The translations under genes were made by a program, and so were the position numbers. Shown here piece by piece: positions 23,050 to 35,864 of a DNA stretch of 64,000 nt. The notes below the pieces were generated by a model, which did no database searches, was not told the DNA's origin, and saw nothing but the letters and a program-made list of their open reading frames with translations. The number at the start of each line of letters is the position of its first letter. Within the stretch, counting starts at the first letter, position 1. Source of the stretch: Hysterangium stoloniferum (Eukaryota > Basidiomycota > Agaricomycetes > Hysterangiales > Hysterangiaceae); NCBI GenBank assembly GCA_015178975.1, contig WHVD01000024.1, positions 62,001-126,000 on the forward strand. Reading direction: 5' to 3'.

Positions 23050-23600
23050 GGTACAGGACTTTTGTTATTACCAGAAAACCTGCTGGAACCCAGACTCCAT
23101 CATACATACACCCGACTCTCTACATTGTACGAAAGGCACACCAGACCCCACCCAGACATTCTGGAACCCCTTGTTCCCAATCTGTCTTTACCCATTTGTC
23201 ATCTGGTTCAGTTTTACCTTTGTTCCTGATTAGTTTTGACATCTGGTTTATTGTATTATTGTACTCCTGTTATGTCTTTTTGTATGTCTGAGTTAGTAGT
23301 ACAATAACCTACTAGTCTATATAGTAAAGTAGTTATTTGTACATACAATCTGATTAGAAAATTGACTCAGCATCTACTTGTCTTTTGCACCTTGCACATT
23401 CTTGGAACCTGCAGATTTCCCATCTGCTCCTGTTTGAAATTGGATAACATGATCTGCAAAGGTGCAGCACATAAGCTGAAGCTGAGTCCATCTCTGGAAC
23501 TTCTGTGGGTTTTCCCCAGACACCCATGCATGAGCCCCACATACGACCATTTGTCCCTGCTTACAAGAGTGTTCTGCCATCCACTATATTTGCTTTAACA
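23050..23600 (+). repeat. LTR fragment related to the gypsy LTR at 49.3-49.8 kb
   Basis: Shares in reverse orientation with 49336-49813 the blocks agtagtacaataacctact, tacaatctgattagaaaatt and the hairpin-like motif (23461-23483). No intact ends were found. The sequence between here and 24299 includes one more motif copy at 23983-24004 and no gene. Confidence 0.6.
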
Positions 23601-24299
23601 GGTTGCTTGCTACCTCAGACATATGCCTCACTCTTTATTCTTTGTCACAGTGCCTGATTTCATTGGTTACTCAAATGTTTGTATGCCTACTCAGCTTCCC
23701 ATTTGTCCAAATACATTTAGTATAAAATATGTTTCATGTAGTTTACTACCCTTTAGTTTCAATATCAACTGAGACTTCCCCTCCTGTGTTGTAGACTTTG
23801 TGTAATAATATCTTTGTACCTATGAGGTATTAGTTCATATTGTTAAATACTTGTCTTGGGTCATGGCCTCATGATGGCTTAGGTCCCTTCTGAATCCTGG
23901 TCTCTGGCCCACTGTGTGCAAGCTAAGGGTCACAGCTACAGGGTAGTTTCAATATGCTGTAGCAGCCAACAGTGGGTTCAGGGGTGCAACTATAAGTTGA
24001 AGCCTAGGACCATTCATGATAGAGCAAATGAGGTCATAAGTGAGACTTCATAACCCCCTCCAACACCCTCTATTTCAGGTCTTAACATGTCCTAGGATCA
24101 AATTGAATGAGCTTGTGTTACAAAAGTAGAAATATACGGTGAGTATTATCCTAGGATTTTCCCTTCCCTTCTAAACTGAATAGGCATCTGGTCTTCCTAC
24201 ACTAGATGTATATAATATAGTCAATCAATGTGTGTGGAGTATTCAACTTGAGATGGTCTGGATGAGGAATGATGCATTTATAAGTGGGATATATGTGGG

Positions 24300-27200
24300 C
24301 TACATTGACTGACCACAGTATATGATAAAAAGAGAAAGAGAAATGGGGAAAAGGAGAATTAAACATATAACACTCCAGTTTTGTTGTTCCTGACCCAGGT
24401 GAGAGGATAGCTGTTTGAACTTCACCCTGGATTCCAGGGTGTCTGGGTGCTCATTGCCTAGCATTCGATCCCTGGCTGCTAACACCTGGACCTGCAGTCT
24501 TTCTGCATCTTGCCATCTTCCTGTACTAAAATATGACCATGCCAAGTCATTCCTTGAGGTCAGGATGTGTGGGTGTTCTGGTCCTAGGATTTGCTCCATG
24601 GCCTCTAATGCCTGGAGCTGCAATTGTTCAGCCTCTGGCCATCTCCCCATTTTGAAATATGTTTTTGCTAAGTCATTTCTGGAAATCAAGGTGTTTGGGT
24701 TCTCAGTCCCTAGGATTGTCTCTCTGACCTGCAACACCTGAACCTGCAGTAGTTCTGCATCTGGCCATCTTCTCATATTGGAATATGTCAATGCCAAGTC
24801 TTTCCTGGAGGTTAGAGTCTCTGGGTGGTCATTCACTAGGGTTCTCTCCTGGGCATCCAACACCTGGACCTGCAGAATTGCTGCATCTGACCATTTTTCC
24901 ATTTTGGAATAGGTGTTTCCCAAGTCACTCCTGGAGATCAAGGTGTATAGGTGTTCAGTCCCAAGGATTCTCTTTCTGGCACCCAACACCTGGACCTGTG
25001 GTCTTTCTGCATCTGGCCATCTTCTCAGATAGGAATGTGTAAATGCCAAGTCTTTCCTGGAGGTCAGAGTGAGTGGGTGTTCAGTCCCCAGGATTTTCTC
25101 CCTGCTTTCCAACACCTGGACCTGCAGTCTTTCTGTATCTGGCCATCTGGCCATATTGGAAAATATTAATGCCAAATCATTCCTGGAGGATATAGTGTAG
25201 TGGTGTTCAGTGCCTAGGGTTCTCTCCCTAGCTTCCAAGACCTGGACCTGCAGTCTTTCTGCATCTCGCCATCTCCCTATATTGGAATATGTTCTTGCCA
25301 AATCACTGGTAGAGGTTAGGGTGTATTGGTGATCAGCTCCTAGAATTCTCCCCCTGGCTTCCAACACATGGACCTGCAGTCTTTCAGCATCTGACCATCT
25401 TCCCATGTTGGAATGTGTCCTTGAAAGGTCTGCCTTGGAGTCCAGGGTGTGAAGGTGTTCAGTCCCTAGGATTCTCTCCCTGGCTGCCAGCACCTGCACC
25501 TGAAGTCTTTCTGCATCTCGCCATCTACGCATATTGTAATATATCAATGCCAAATGATTCTTGGAGGTTAGGGTGTATTGGTGTTCAGTCCCTAGGATTT
25601 TCTCTCTGGCCCCCAACACTTGGACCTGTAGTCTTTCTGCATCTGGCCACCTACCCATATTGGAATATGTCCTTGCCAAGTCTTTCCTAGAGTCCAGTGT
25701 GTCTGGGTGTTCAATCCCTAGGATTCTCTCCCTGGTCTCTAACACCCAGACCTGCAGTCCTTCTGCATCTGGCCATCTTCCCATTTTGGAATGTGTCACT
25801 GCCAAGTCTGCCTTGGCATGCAGGGTGTCTCGGTGTTCATTTCCTAGGATTCTCTCCCTGGCTTCCAAAACAAGGACCTGCAGTTTGTCTGCATCTTCCC
25901 ATCTTCCCATATTGGAATATGTCAATGCCAATTTATTCCTGGAGGTCAGGGTGTATTGGTGTTCAGTCCCTAGGATTCTCTCCCTGGCCTTCAACACCTG
26001 GACCTCCAACCTTTCTGCATCTGGCCACCTTGCCATATTACAATATGTCACTGCCAAGTCTGCCTTGGAGCCTAGGGTCTCTAGGTGTTCATTGCCTAGG
26101 ATTCTCTCCCTGGCTTCCAAAACAAGGCCCTGTATTCGTTCTGCATCTGGCCATCTTCCCATTTTGGAATATGTCCATGCCAAGTTATTCCTGGAGGTTA
26201 GGGTGTATTGGTGTTCAGTCCCTAGGATTCTCTCCCTGGCCTCCAACACCTGGACCCCCAGCCTTTCTGCATCTGGCCATCTTCCCATATTGCAATATGT
26301 CACTGCCAAGTCTGCCTTGGATTGCAGGGTATCTAGGTGTTCATTGCCTAGGATTCTCTCCCTGGCTTCCAAAACAAGGACCTGTATTTGTTCTGCATCT
26401 GGCCATCTTCCCATTTTGGAATATGTCCATGCCAAGTTATTCCTGGAGGTTAGGGTGTATTGGTGTTCAGTCCCTAGGATTCTCTCCCTGGCCTCCAACA
26501 CCTGGACCCCCAGCCTTTCTGCATCTGGCCATCTTCCCATATTACAATATGTCACTGCCAAGTTATTCCTGGAGGTTAGGGTGTATTGGTGTTCAGTCCC
26601 TAGGATTCTCTCCCTGGCCTCCAACACCTGGACCTCCAGTCTTTCTGCATCTGGCCATCTTCCCATATTACAATATGTCACTGCCAAGTCTGCCTTGGAG
26701 CCCAGGGTCTCTAGGTGTTCATTGCCTAGGATTCTCTCCCTGGCTTCCAAAACAAGGACCTGTAGTCTTTCTGCATCTGGCCATCTTCCCATATTGCAAT
26801 ATGTCACTGCCAAGTCTGCCTTGGAGCCCAGGGTCTCTAGGTGTTCATTGCCTAGGATTCTCTCCCTGACTTCCAAAACAAGGACCTGTAGTCTTTCTGC
26901 ATCTGGCCATCTTCCCATTTTGGAATATGTCTCTGCCAACTCTGCCTTGGATTGCAGGGTGTCTAGGTGTTCATTGCCTAGGATTCTCTCCCTGGCTTCC
27001 AAAACAAGGCCCTGTATTCGTTCTGCATGTGGCCATCTTCCCATTTTGGAATATGTCTCTGCCAACTCTGCCTTGGATTGCAGGGTGTCTAGGTGTTCAT
27101 TGCCTAGGATTCTCTCCCTGGCTTCCAAAACAAGGCCCTGTATTCGTTCTGCATCTGGCCATCTTCCCATTTTGGAATATGTCCATGCCAAGTTATTCCT

Positions 27201-30200
27201 GGAGGTTAGGGTGTATTGGTGTTCAGTCCCTAGGATTCTCTCCCTGGCCTCCAACACCTGGACCTCCAGCCTTTCTGCATCTGGCCATCTTCCCATATTG
27301 CAATATGTCACTGCCAAGTTATTCCTGGAGGTTAGGGTGTATTGGTGTTCAGTCCCTAGGATTCTCTCCCTGGCCTCCAACACCTGGACCTCCAGCCTTT
27401 TTGCATCTGGCCATCTTCCCATTTTGGAATATGTCTCTGCCAACTCTGCCTTGGATTGCAGGCTGTCTAGGTGTTCATTGCCTAGGATTCTCTCCCTGGC
27501 TTCCAAAACAAGGACCTGTAGTCTTTCTGCATCTGGCCATCTTCCCATGTTGGAATATATCCCTGCCAAGTTATTCCTGGAGGTTAGGGTGTATTGGTGT
27601 TCAGTCCCTAGGATTCTCTCCCTGGCCTCCAACACCTGGACCTCCAGCCTTTCTGCATCTGGCCATCTTCCCATATTGCAATATGTCACTGCCAAGTTAT
27701 TCCTGGAGGTTAGGGTGTATTGGTGTTCAGTCCCTAGGATTCTCTCCCTGGCCTCCAACACCTGGCCCTCCAGTCTTTCTGCATCTGGCCATCTTCCCAT
27801 ATTGCAATATGTCACTGCCAAGTCTGCCTTGGAGCCCAGGGTCTCTAGGTGTTCATTGCCTAGGATTCTCTCCCTGACTTCCAAAACAAGGACCTGTAGT
27901 CTTTCTGCATCTGGCCATCTTCCCATTTTGGAATATGTCACTGCCAAGTCTGCCTTGGATTGCAGGGTGTCTAGGTGTTCATTGCCTAAGATTCTTTCCC
28001 TGGCTTCCAAAACAAGGACCTGTAGTCTTTCTGCATCTGGCCATCTTCCCATGTTGGAATATATCCCTGCCAAGTTATTCCTGGAGGTTAGGGTGTATTG
28101 ATGTTCAGTTCCTAGGGTTGTCTCCCTGGCCTCCAACACCTGGACCTCCAGCCTGTCTGCATCTGGCCATCTTCCCATATTGCAATATGTCACTGCCAAG
28201 TTATTCCTGGAGGTTAGGGTGTATTGGTGTTCAGTCCCTAGGATTCTCTCCCTGGCCTCCAACACCTGGACCCCCAGCCTTTCTGCATCTGGCCATCTTC
28301 CCATATTGCAATATGTCACTGCCAAGTCTGCCTTGGATTGCAGGGTGTCTAGGTGCTCATTGCCTAGGATTCTCTCCCTGGCTTCCAAAACAAGGACCTG
28401 TAGTCTTTCTGCATCTGGCCATCTTCCCATATTGCAATATGTCATTGCCAAGTTATTCCTGGAGGTTAGGGTGTATTGGTGTTCAGTCCCTAGGATTCTC
28501 TCCCTGGCCTCCAACACCTGGACCCCCAGCCTTTCTGCATCTGGCCATCTTCCCATATTGCAATATGTCACTGCCAAGTCTGCCTTGGATTGCAGGGTGT
28601 CTAGGTGCTCATTGCCTAGGATTCTCTCCCTGGCTTCCAAAACAAGGACCTGTAGTCTTTCTGCATCTGGCCATCTTCCCATATTGCAATATGTCATTGC
28701 CAAGTTATTCCTGGAGGTTAGGGTGTATTGGTGTTCAGTCCCTAGGATTCTCTCCCTGGCCTCCAACACCTGGACCCCCAGCCTTTCTGCATCTGGCCAT
28801 CTTCCCATATTGCAATATGTCACTGCCAAGTCTGCCTTGGAGCCCAGGGTCTCTAGGTGTTCATTGCCTAGGATTCTCTCCCTGACTTCCAAAACAAGGA
28901 CCTGTAGCCTTTCTGCATCTGGCCATCTTCCCATATTGCAATATGTCACTGCCAAGTTATTCCTGGAGGTTAGGGTGTATTGGTGTTCAGTCCCTAGGAT
29001 TTTCTCCCTGGCCTCCAACACCTGGACCTCCAGCCTTTCTGCATCTGGCCATCTTCCCATATTGCAATATGTCACTGCCAACTCTTCCTTGGAGCCCAGG
29101 GTCTCTAGGTGTTCATTGCCTAGGATTCTCTCCCTGGCTTCCAAAACAAGGACCTGTAGTCTTTCTGCATCTGGCCATCTTCCCATTTGGGAATATGTCC
29201 ATGCCAAGGCACTCTGGGAAGCCAGAGTGTATGTATGTTCATTCCCTATCATTCTCTCCCTGGCTTCCAACACCTGGCCCTGCAATCTCTCTGCATCTTC
29301 CCATCTTCCCATATTGTAATATGTCACTGCCAAGTCTGCCTTGGAGCCTAGGGTGTCTAGGTGTTCATTGCCTAGGATTCTCTCCCTGGCTTTCAAAACA
29401 AGGACCTGTAGTCTTTCTGCATCTGGCCATCTTCCCATTTGGGAATATGTCCATGCCAAGGCACTCCTGGAAGCCAGAGTGTATGTATGTTCATTCCCTA
29501 TCATTCTCTCCCTGGCTTCCAACACCTGGCCCTGCAGTCTTTCTGCATCTGGCCATCTTCCCATTCGGGAATATGTCCATGCCAAGTTATTCCTGGAGGT
29601 TAGGGTGTATTGGTGTTCAGTCCCTAGGATTCTCTCCCTGGCCTCCAACACCTGGACCCCCAGCCTTTCTGCATCTGGCCATCTTCCCATATTGCAATAT
29701 GTCACTGCCAAGTCTGCCTTGGAGCCCAGGGTCTCTAGGTGTTCATTGCCTAGGATTCTCTCCCTGACTTCCAACACAAGGACCTCCAGCCTTTCTGCAT
29801 CTGGCCATCTTCCCATATTGCAATATGTCACTGCCAAGTTATTCCGGGAGGTTAGGGTGTATTGGTGTTCAGTCCCTAGGATTCTCTCCCTGGCCTCCAA
29901 CACCTGGACCCCCAGCCTTTCTGCATCTGGCCATCTTCCCATTTTGGAATATGTCTCTGCCAACTCTGCCTTGGATTGCAGGGTGTCTAGGTGTTCATTG
30001 CCTAGGATTCTCTCCCTGGCTTCCAAAACAAGGACCTGTAGTCTTTCTGCATCTGGCCATCTTCCCATGTTGGAATATATCCCTGCCAAGTTATTCCTGG
30101 AGGTTAGGGTGTATTGGTGTTCAGTCCCTAGGATTCTCTCCCTGGCCTCCAACACCTGGACCTCCAGCCTTTCTGCATCTGGCCATCTTCCCATATTGCA

Positions 30201-33200
30201 ATATGTCACTGCCAAGTTATTCCTGGAGGTTAGGGTGTATTGGTGTTCAGTCCCTAGGATTCTCTCCCTGGCCTCCAACACCTGGCCCTCCAGTCTTTCT
30301 GCATCTGGCCATCTTCCCATATTGCAATATGTCACTGCCAAGTCTGCCTTGGAGCCCAGGGTCTCTAGGTGTTCATTGCCTAGGATTCTCTCCCTGGCTT
30401 CCAAAACAAGGCCCTGTATTTGTTCTGCATCTGGCCATCTTCCCATTTTGGAATATGTCCATGCCAAGTTATTCCTGGAGGTTAGGGTGTATTGGTGTTC
30501 AGTCCCTAGGATTCTCTCCCTGGCTTCCAAAACAAGGACCTGCAGTTTCTCTGCATCTTCCCATCTTCCCATATTGGAATATGTCAATGCCAATTTATTC
30601 CTGGAGGTCAGGGTGTATTGGTGTTCAGTCCCTAGGATTCTCTCCCTGGCCTTCAACACCTGGACCTCCAACCTTTCTGCATCTGGCCACCTTCCCATAT
30701 TGCAATATGTCACTGCCAAGTCTGCCTTGGAGCCCAGGGTCTCTAGGTGTTCATTGCCTAGGATTCTCTCCCTGACTTCCAAAACAAGGACCTCCAGCCT
30801 TTCTGCATCTGGCCATCTTCCCATATTGCAATATGTCACTGCCAAGTTATTCCGGGAGGTTAGGGTGTATTGGTGTTCAGTCCCTAGGATTCTCTCCCTG
30901 GCCTCCAACACCTGGACCCCCAGCCTTTCTGCATCTGGCCATCTTCCCATTTTGGAATATGTCTCTGCCAACTCTGCCTTGGATTGCAGGGTGTCTAGGT
31001 GTTCATTGCCTAGGATTCTCTCCCTGGCTTCCAAAACAAGGACCTGTAGTCTTTCTGCATCTGGCCATCTTCCCATGTTGGAATATATCCCTGCCAAGTT
31101 ATTCCTGGAGGTTAGGGTGTATTGGTGTTCAGTCCCTAGGATTCTCTCCCTGGCCTCCAACACCTGGACCTCCAGCCTTTCTGCATCTGGCCATCTTCCC
31201 ATATTGCAATATGTCACTGCCAAGTTATTCCTGGAGGTTAGGGTGTATTGGTGTTCAGTCCCTAGGATTCTCTCCCTGGCCTCCAACACCTGGCCCTCCA
31301 GTCTTTCTGCATCTGGCCATCTTCCCATATTGCAATATGTCACTGCCAAGTCTGCCTTGGAGCCCAGGGTCTCTAGGTGTTCATTGCCTAGGATTCTCTC
31401 CCTGGCTTCCAAAACAAGGACCTGTAGTCTTTCTGCATCTGGCCATCTTCCCATTTGGGAATATGTCCATGCCAAGGCACTCTGGGAAGCCAGAGTGTAT
31501 GTATGTTCATTCCCTATCATTCTCTCCCTGGCTTCCAACACCTGGCCCTGCAGTCTCTCTGCATCTTCCCATCTTCCCATATTGTAATATGTCACTGCCA
31601 AGTCTGCCTTGGAGCCTAGGGTGTCTAGGTGTTCATTGCCTAGGATTCTCTCCCTGGCTTTCAAAACAAGGACCTGTAGTCTTTCTGCATCTGGCCATCT
31701 TCCCATTTGGGAATATGTCCATGCCAAGGCACTCCTGGAAGCCAGAGTGTATGTATGTTCATTCCCTATCATTCTCTCCCTGGCTTCCAACACCTGGCCC
31801 TGCAGTCTTTCTGCATCTGGCCATCTTCCCATTCGGGAATATGTCCATGCCAAGTTATTCCTGGAGGTTAGGGTGTATTGGTGTTCAGTCCCTAGGATTC
31901 TCTCCCTGGCCTCCAACACCTGGACCCCCAGCCTTTCTGCATCTGGCCATCTTCCCATATTGCAATATGTCACTGCCAAGTCTGCCTTGGAGCCCAGGGT
32001 CTCTAGGTGTTCATTGCCTAGGATTCTCTCCCTGACTTCCAAAACAAGGACCTCCAGCCTTTCTGCATCTGGCCATCTTCCCATATTGCAATATGTCACT
32101 GCCAAGTTATTCCGGGAGGTTAGGGTGTATTGGTGTTCAGTCCCTAGGATTCTCTCCCTGGCCTCCAACACCTGGACCTCCAGCCTTTCTGCATCTGGCC
32201 ATCTTCCCATATTGCAATATGTCACTGCCAACTCTGCCTTGGAGCCCAGGGTCTCTAGGTGTTCATTGCCTAGGATTCTCTCCCGGACTTCCAAAACAAG
32301 GACCTGTAGTCTTTCTGCATCTGGCCATCTTCCCATTTTGGAATATGTCAATGCCAAGTCATTCCTGGAACCCAGAGTGTATGCATGTTCACTCCCCAAA
32401 ATTCTCTCCCTGGCTTCCAATACCTGGACCTGCAATCTTTCTGCATCTGGCCATCTTCCCATATTGGAATATGTCAATGCCAAGTCTTTCCTAGAGATTA
32501 GTGTGTCTGGGTGTTCAATCCCTAGGATTCTCTCCCTAGTCTTTAACACCCAGACCTGCAGTCCTTCTGCATCTGGCCATCTTCCCATCTCAGAATATGT
32601 GTTTGCCAAGTCATTCCTAGAGGCCAGAGTGCATGGATGTTCTGTTCCTAGGATTTTCTCCCAGTCATTCAACACCTGGACTTGCAGCCTTTCTGCATCT
32701 GACCATTTTCCCATATTGGAATATGTCAATGCCAAGTCCTTCCTAGAGGCCAGGGTCTCTGGGTGCTCAGCCCCTAGGATTCGCTCCCTGGCCTCTAACA
32801 CCTGGGCTTGCAGTCCTTCTCCATCTGACCATTTTCCTTTCTTAATATATGTGTTTGCCAAGTCACTCCTGGTGATCAGTGTGTATTGGTGCTCTCTTCC
32901 TAGTATTCTCTCTCTGACTTCCAATGCCTGGACCTGCAGCCTTTCTGCATCTGGCCACCTCCCCATATTGGCATAGGTGTTTGCCAAGTCACTTCTAGAA
33001 GCCACAGTCTGTGGGTCCTCACTCCCTAAGATTTGCTCCCTGGCCTTCAACACCTGGATTTGCAGTCCTTCTGCATCTTCCCATCTCCCCATCTTGCAGT
33101 ATGTTTCTGCCAAGTTAGCCCTGGAGGTCAGGGTGTATGGATGCTCAGTGCCTAGCATGTACTCCCTAGCCTTCACTATAGCAATTTCAAGCTGAACTGC

Positions 33201-35864
33201 CTCTGACCATCTATTTGTCTCCCTGTATACAAAGGCAAACCTCATAGAGAGATCATCATAATATATATTTTTCTTTCCATTCATTGCTTCCTCATTTGTT
33301 ACAATGTGTGGTAAAAGTTCTTGTTGAAATGCCTTTCCATTCCCTGTACTATCAGACATATTGATACATCCTGTTATCAAAGCTCTGGCTGCAGACAAAT
33401 GAGGTACATCATCAATACCCAGTGCCTCGTCTCTTATCCATATATGAATCATGGGATGCATTGTCCATGAAAATGAGCTTTGTGTGGCAGGATCTCTGGA
33501 AAGGAGTGAATAATCACAAAGGACCTGCATGGCTTCTCTGAACGGTAGACTCAGCCACTCTCCATCACCATTGCATTTGAGTAATTGATATGGAAGCTCT
33601 GATGTGGTAGTTTGTAATATACCACCACATGTAGTTGCTGGTGGCAACTCTGCAGCTTGTTTGAAAATGGTTTCCACAATATTCTGGTGATGAAAGAATC
33701 CCAGAACTCTTAAAATGAATAATGCATCTTGAGCACTTCTTAACTTTGTAGCCTTCTTCTCAATCATCCTATATGACACTTTTAATGTGCTATAAATATT
33801 GAGATTATATCCTGATGCTCCTTTCATTGATGGGTTGTCTGCATCAAAGAAATCTGCTTGATATTTTTTATACATAACTAGATACTCTGTCACTGAACAC
33901 AGTCCATTTGAGATGGTTGATCCTGCAATATCCACAGCAAGAGGAAGGAAGCCAAGTACAGTAACAATTTGTTTAGACAGTTCTTGAGCAGCAACATTTG
34001 TTTCATTGTCAGAGTTAGCTGTAGCTTTAAATAGAGTGAGTGCTTCATCCCTCTCCATTGGCTCAACTTTTACAGACTCTGTCACATTGTTGCAGAGTCT
34101 AGGATTACGGCTAGTAATCAATACATGGATCAGATGGAGCTGTGGCAAATAGTCTTTAACCACTCCATCCATTCCATCAGCATTGTCAAAGATGAAGAGG
34201 TATTTCTTTTGAATTTGGGCAAGCCATTCCAAAACAGCTTCAACAGACTTTTCAACATCATGCAATTTTGCAACAGGCTCATCTGCAATAATTGAAATAC
34301 CATTTGCTAGAGTTTCTGAATTAGTAGCATCTATCCAGAAAATCTTGGAAAAGTCACTTAAAATCCCCAAATGAGTACTAGCCAGAGGAATGAAATAATT
34401 TGCTGCTCACTAGTTATTATTCAAAAGTTCTTCAATGAATTTCAAACAAATCTGAGTTTTCCCAACTCCTCCCATACCATATAACAGGAAATGTCTCCAC
34501 CCAGAGTGTGCATTCTGCGGGGTAAAAAAGTTCCAGAGTCTCCTGAGATATTTTTCCTGTCCTACAAACCTTGGGCTAGAACGGGACTTGGGAATGTATA
34601 TAAGTCTTTTGGGAATGTATATAGGTCCTTTGGGATTATCACCTGTTTATTAATATTAGCTTAAGTATTTCTGTATATATTAATACCAACCACTTTGCTG
34701 ATCAAATCTGGTCCATCGGGTTTCCACTGCAGATGGAGCTTTTTGGATCATATTTTGTACAATCAATGGTATGCATTTGAAGTCATTATCATGAATGGAA
34801 TTAAATTTAGCCATCCCAGCATGATTCTTATACATGCCTATTGATTCTACATTAGCAATGCCAGGAACAACAGCAGATGATCTGGGAACAATCTGGATGT
34901 ATACTGTTGTGAATACATTTGCAATACATGAGAATTTTGAAACTCACAATTTTAAATGTACCATCAGTGAGGAGAGTTGGGAAATTTTCATAGAAAAATT
35001 TCATCTGAAAATCAGCAGCAATCGGGTTAAAATCAGAGTTTTGATCTTGTAATAGCTCTGAGTGAGAGATCAGATGCTTCAACAAGATATTATTTGGCCG
35101 GCAGCACAATGAAATAAATTTCAACACGATATCTGTGCCTTGGTGAGGTGTACCAAGAAAGAGAATGCCATACGTTGAGAGACTGATCCATTTGTATTGC
35201 AGAAGATGCCTCTCATTGGCCATAGAAGCTTGTATTAGGGCCTGTTACCAGCACGCATGAAAAATGTAACAGTGAGTTTGAATTTCAAGATGACCTACAC
35301 TTTTAAGAATAATACCCCCTAAACTGTGTGCAATAAATATTATTGGACGCCGCTGGAGAACATTGAAAAGATTAATGAGGAAGGGAAGTGCTGTTGATGT
35401 TCAGTCAACGAACCGTCGTACGATCTGCCTCTCTATACATAGAAAGTTTTGCCAGAAAATCCTTTGCGTGACCATGCAAAGTCTGCTGAGAAGATGCATT
35501 CTCTGTATAAGCGTCGTAACCGTAAGACCAAATTCGCGCCGTAGGTATAGTCTGTGGGAGGAAGTCCCGGAGCCAGAGCTGCCCGTTATCGGCTGTCCAG
35601 GATGCTTCGCGATGGCCATCAAATCCGTGAATGGCGACAATACTATGAAATCCGAAAACTATTAGCCAGTTGATACTGACATATCTGGAGTTCAACTACT
35701 TACTCAATGGTCGGTGAAGTTCCCGGTGAAAGTTCTTTAATTCCGAAACCGGGATCATTGTATGTATCCCGTTGTTGATCCACGACATCGGCAGGATCAG
35801 CAGGATCAGCACTTTCCAGTTCACTTGCAGCGGGATAATAAATGGGTGTTGGAGTGGACGACAT
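24300..35864 (-). CDS. fungal NLR: serine-esterase-like domain, NB-ARC NTPase, 70 TPR units
   Basis: I read seven exons: 35864-35704, 35642-35414, 35352-35299, 35241-34948, 34892-34694, 34642-34411 and 34356-24300. Introns are 61, 61, 57, 55, 51 and 54 nt, all GT-AG, and all phases fit, giving 3741 residues without a stop. The ATG at 35864 gives MSSTPTPIYYPAASELE. Residues 54-300 form an alpha/beta-hydrolase of the SesB type: DIVAIHGFDGHREASW, the AHSLGG nucleophile elbow (Ser140), FLGTPHQGTD, and a candidate His270. NB-ARC: GMGGVGKT Walker A (368-375), LFIFDN Walker B (443-448), VLITSRN, a GLPL-like GFLPLA and an MHD-like MHPMIHIW. TPRs span about 762-3702. A hydrophobic stretch lies at 3718-3738. 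By family, fungal NLRs of this layout act in non-self recognition and cell death, with the repeats as sensor. Splice sites are inferred from sequence only. Confidence 0.9.
24421..33240 (-). repeat. 126-bp tandem array: 70 TPR units in exact register
   Basis: Equivalent codons recur every 126 bp: the helix-A anchor at 33227 and the one at 24533 are 8694 bp apart, exactly 69 periods, so 70 units with no net indel. A unit reads like NMGRWPDAERLQVQVLEARE followed by RILG-EH---L-S---LA. Units of two types alternate in the middle: one with GTEHQYTLTSRNNLA, one with GNEHLETLGSKADLA, making a 252-bp higher period. Outer units at both ends are more divergent than central ones. Long plus-strand open frames across the array are a by-product of the period. 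Confidence 0.95.
34371..35864 (-). other. short-exon 5' half of the NLR gene (six introns)
   Basis: Listed separately because single-exon reading misses it: the 10-kb last exon alone starts after the P-loop. Exon 6 (34642-34411) holds Walker A and opens with a small duplicated phrase, YIPKRLIYIPK, from a roughly 20-bp direct repeat at 34583-34625. Exons 1-5 hold the hydrolase. Without them the gene would look like a truncated NB-ARC pseudogene. Confidence 0.85.

Noticed and set aside
25561-33195. Very long plus-strand open frames across the TPR array (up to 846 codons)
   Set aside because: They exist because the 126-bp unit has no stop in those frames and is repeated; translations are unrelated to any family and the minus strand is clearly coding.
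24421-33240. CRISPR-like regular repeat spacing
   Set aside because: Eukaryotic, contiguous coding repeats without unique spacers.
35353-35413. Frameshift or stop in the NLR hydrolase domain
   Set aside because: A 61-nt GT-AG intron removes the stop exactly and joins EADRTT to RRPIIFIAHSLGG in phase 0, the same length as the first intron.
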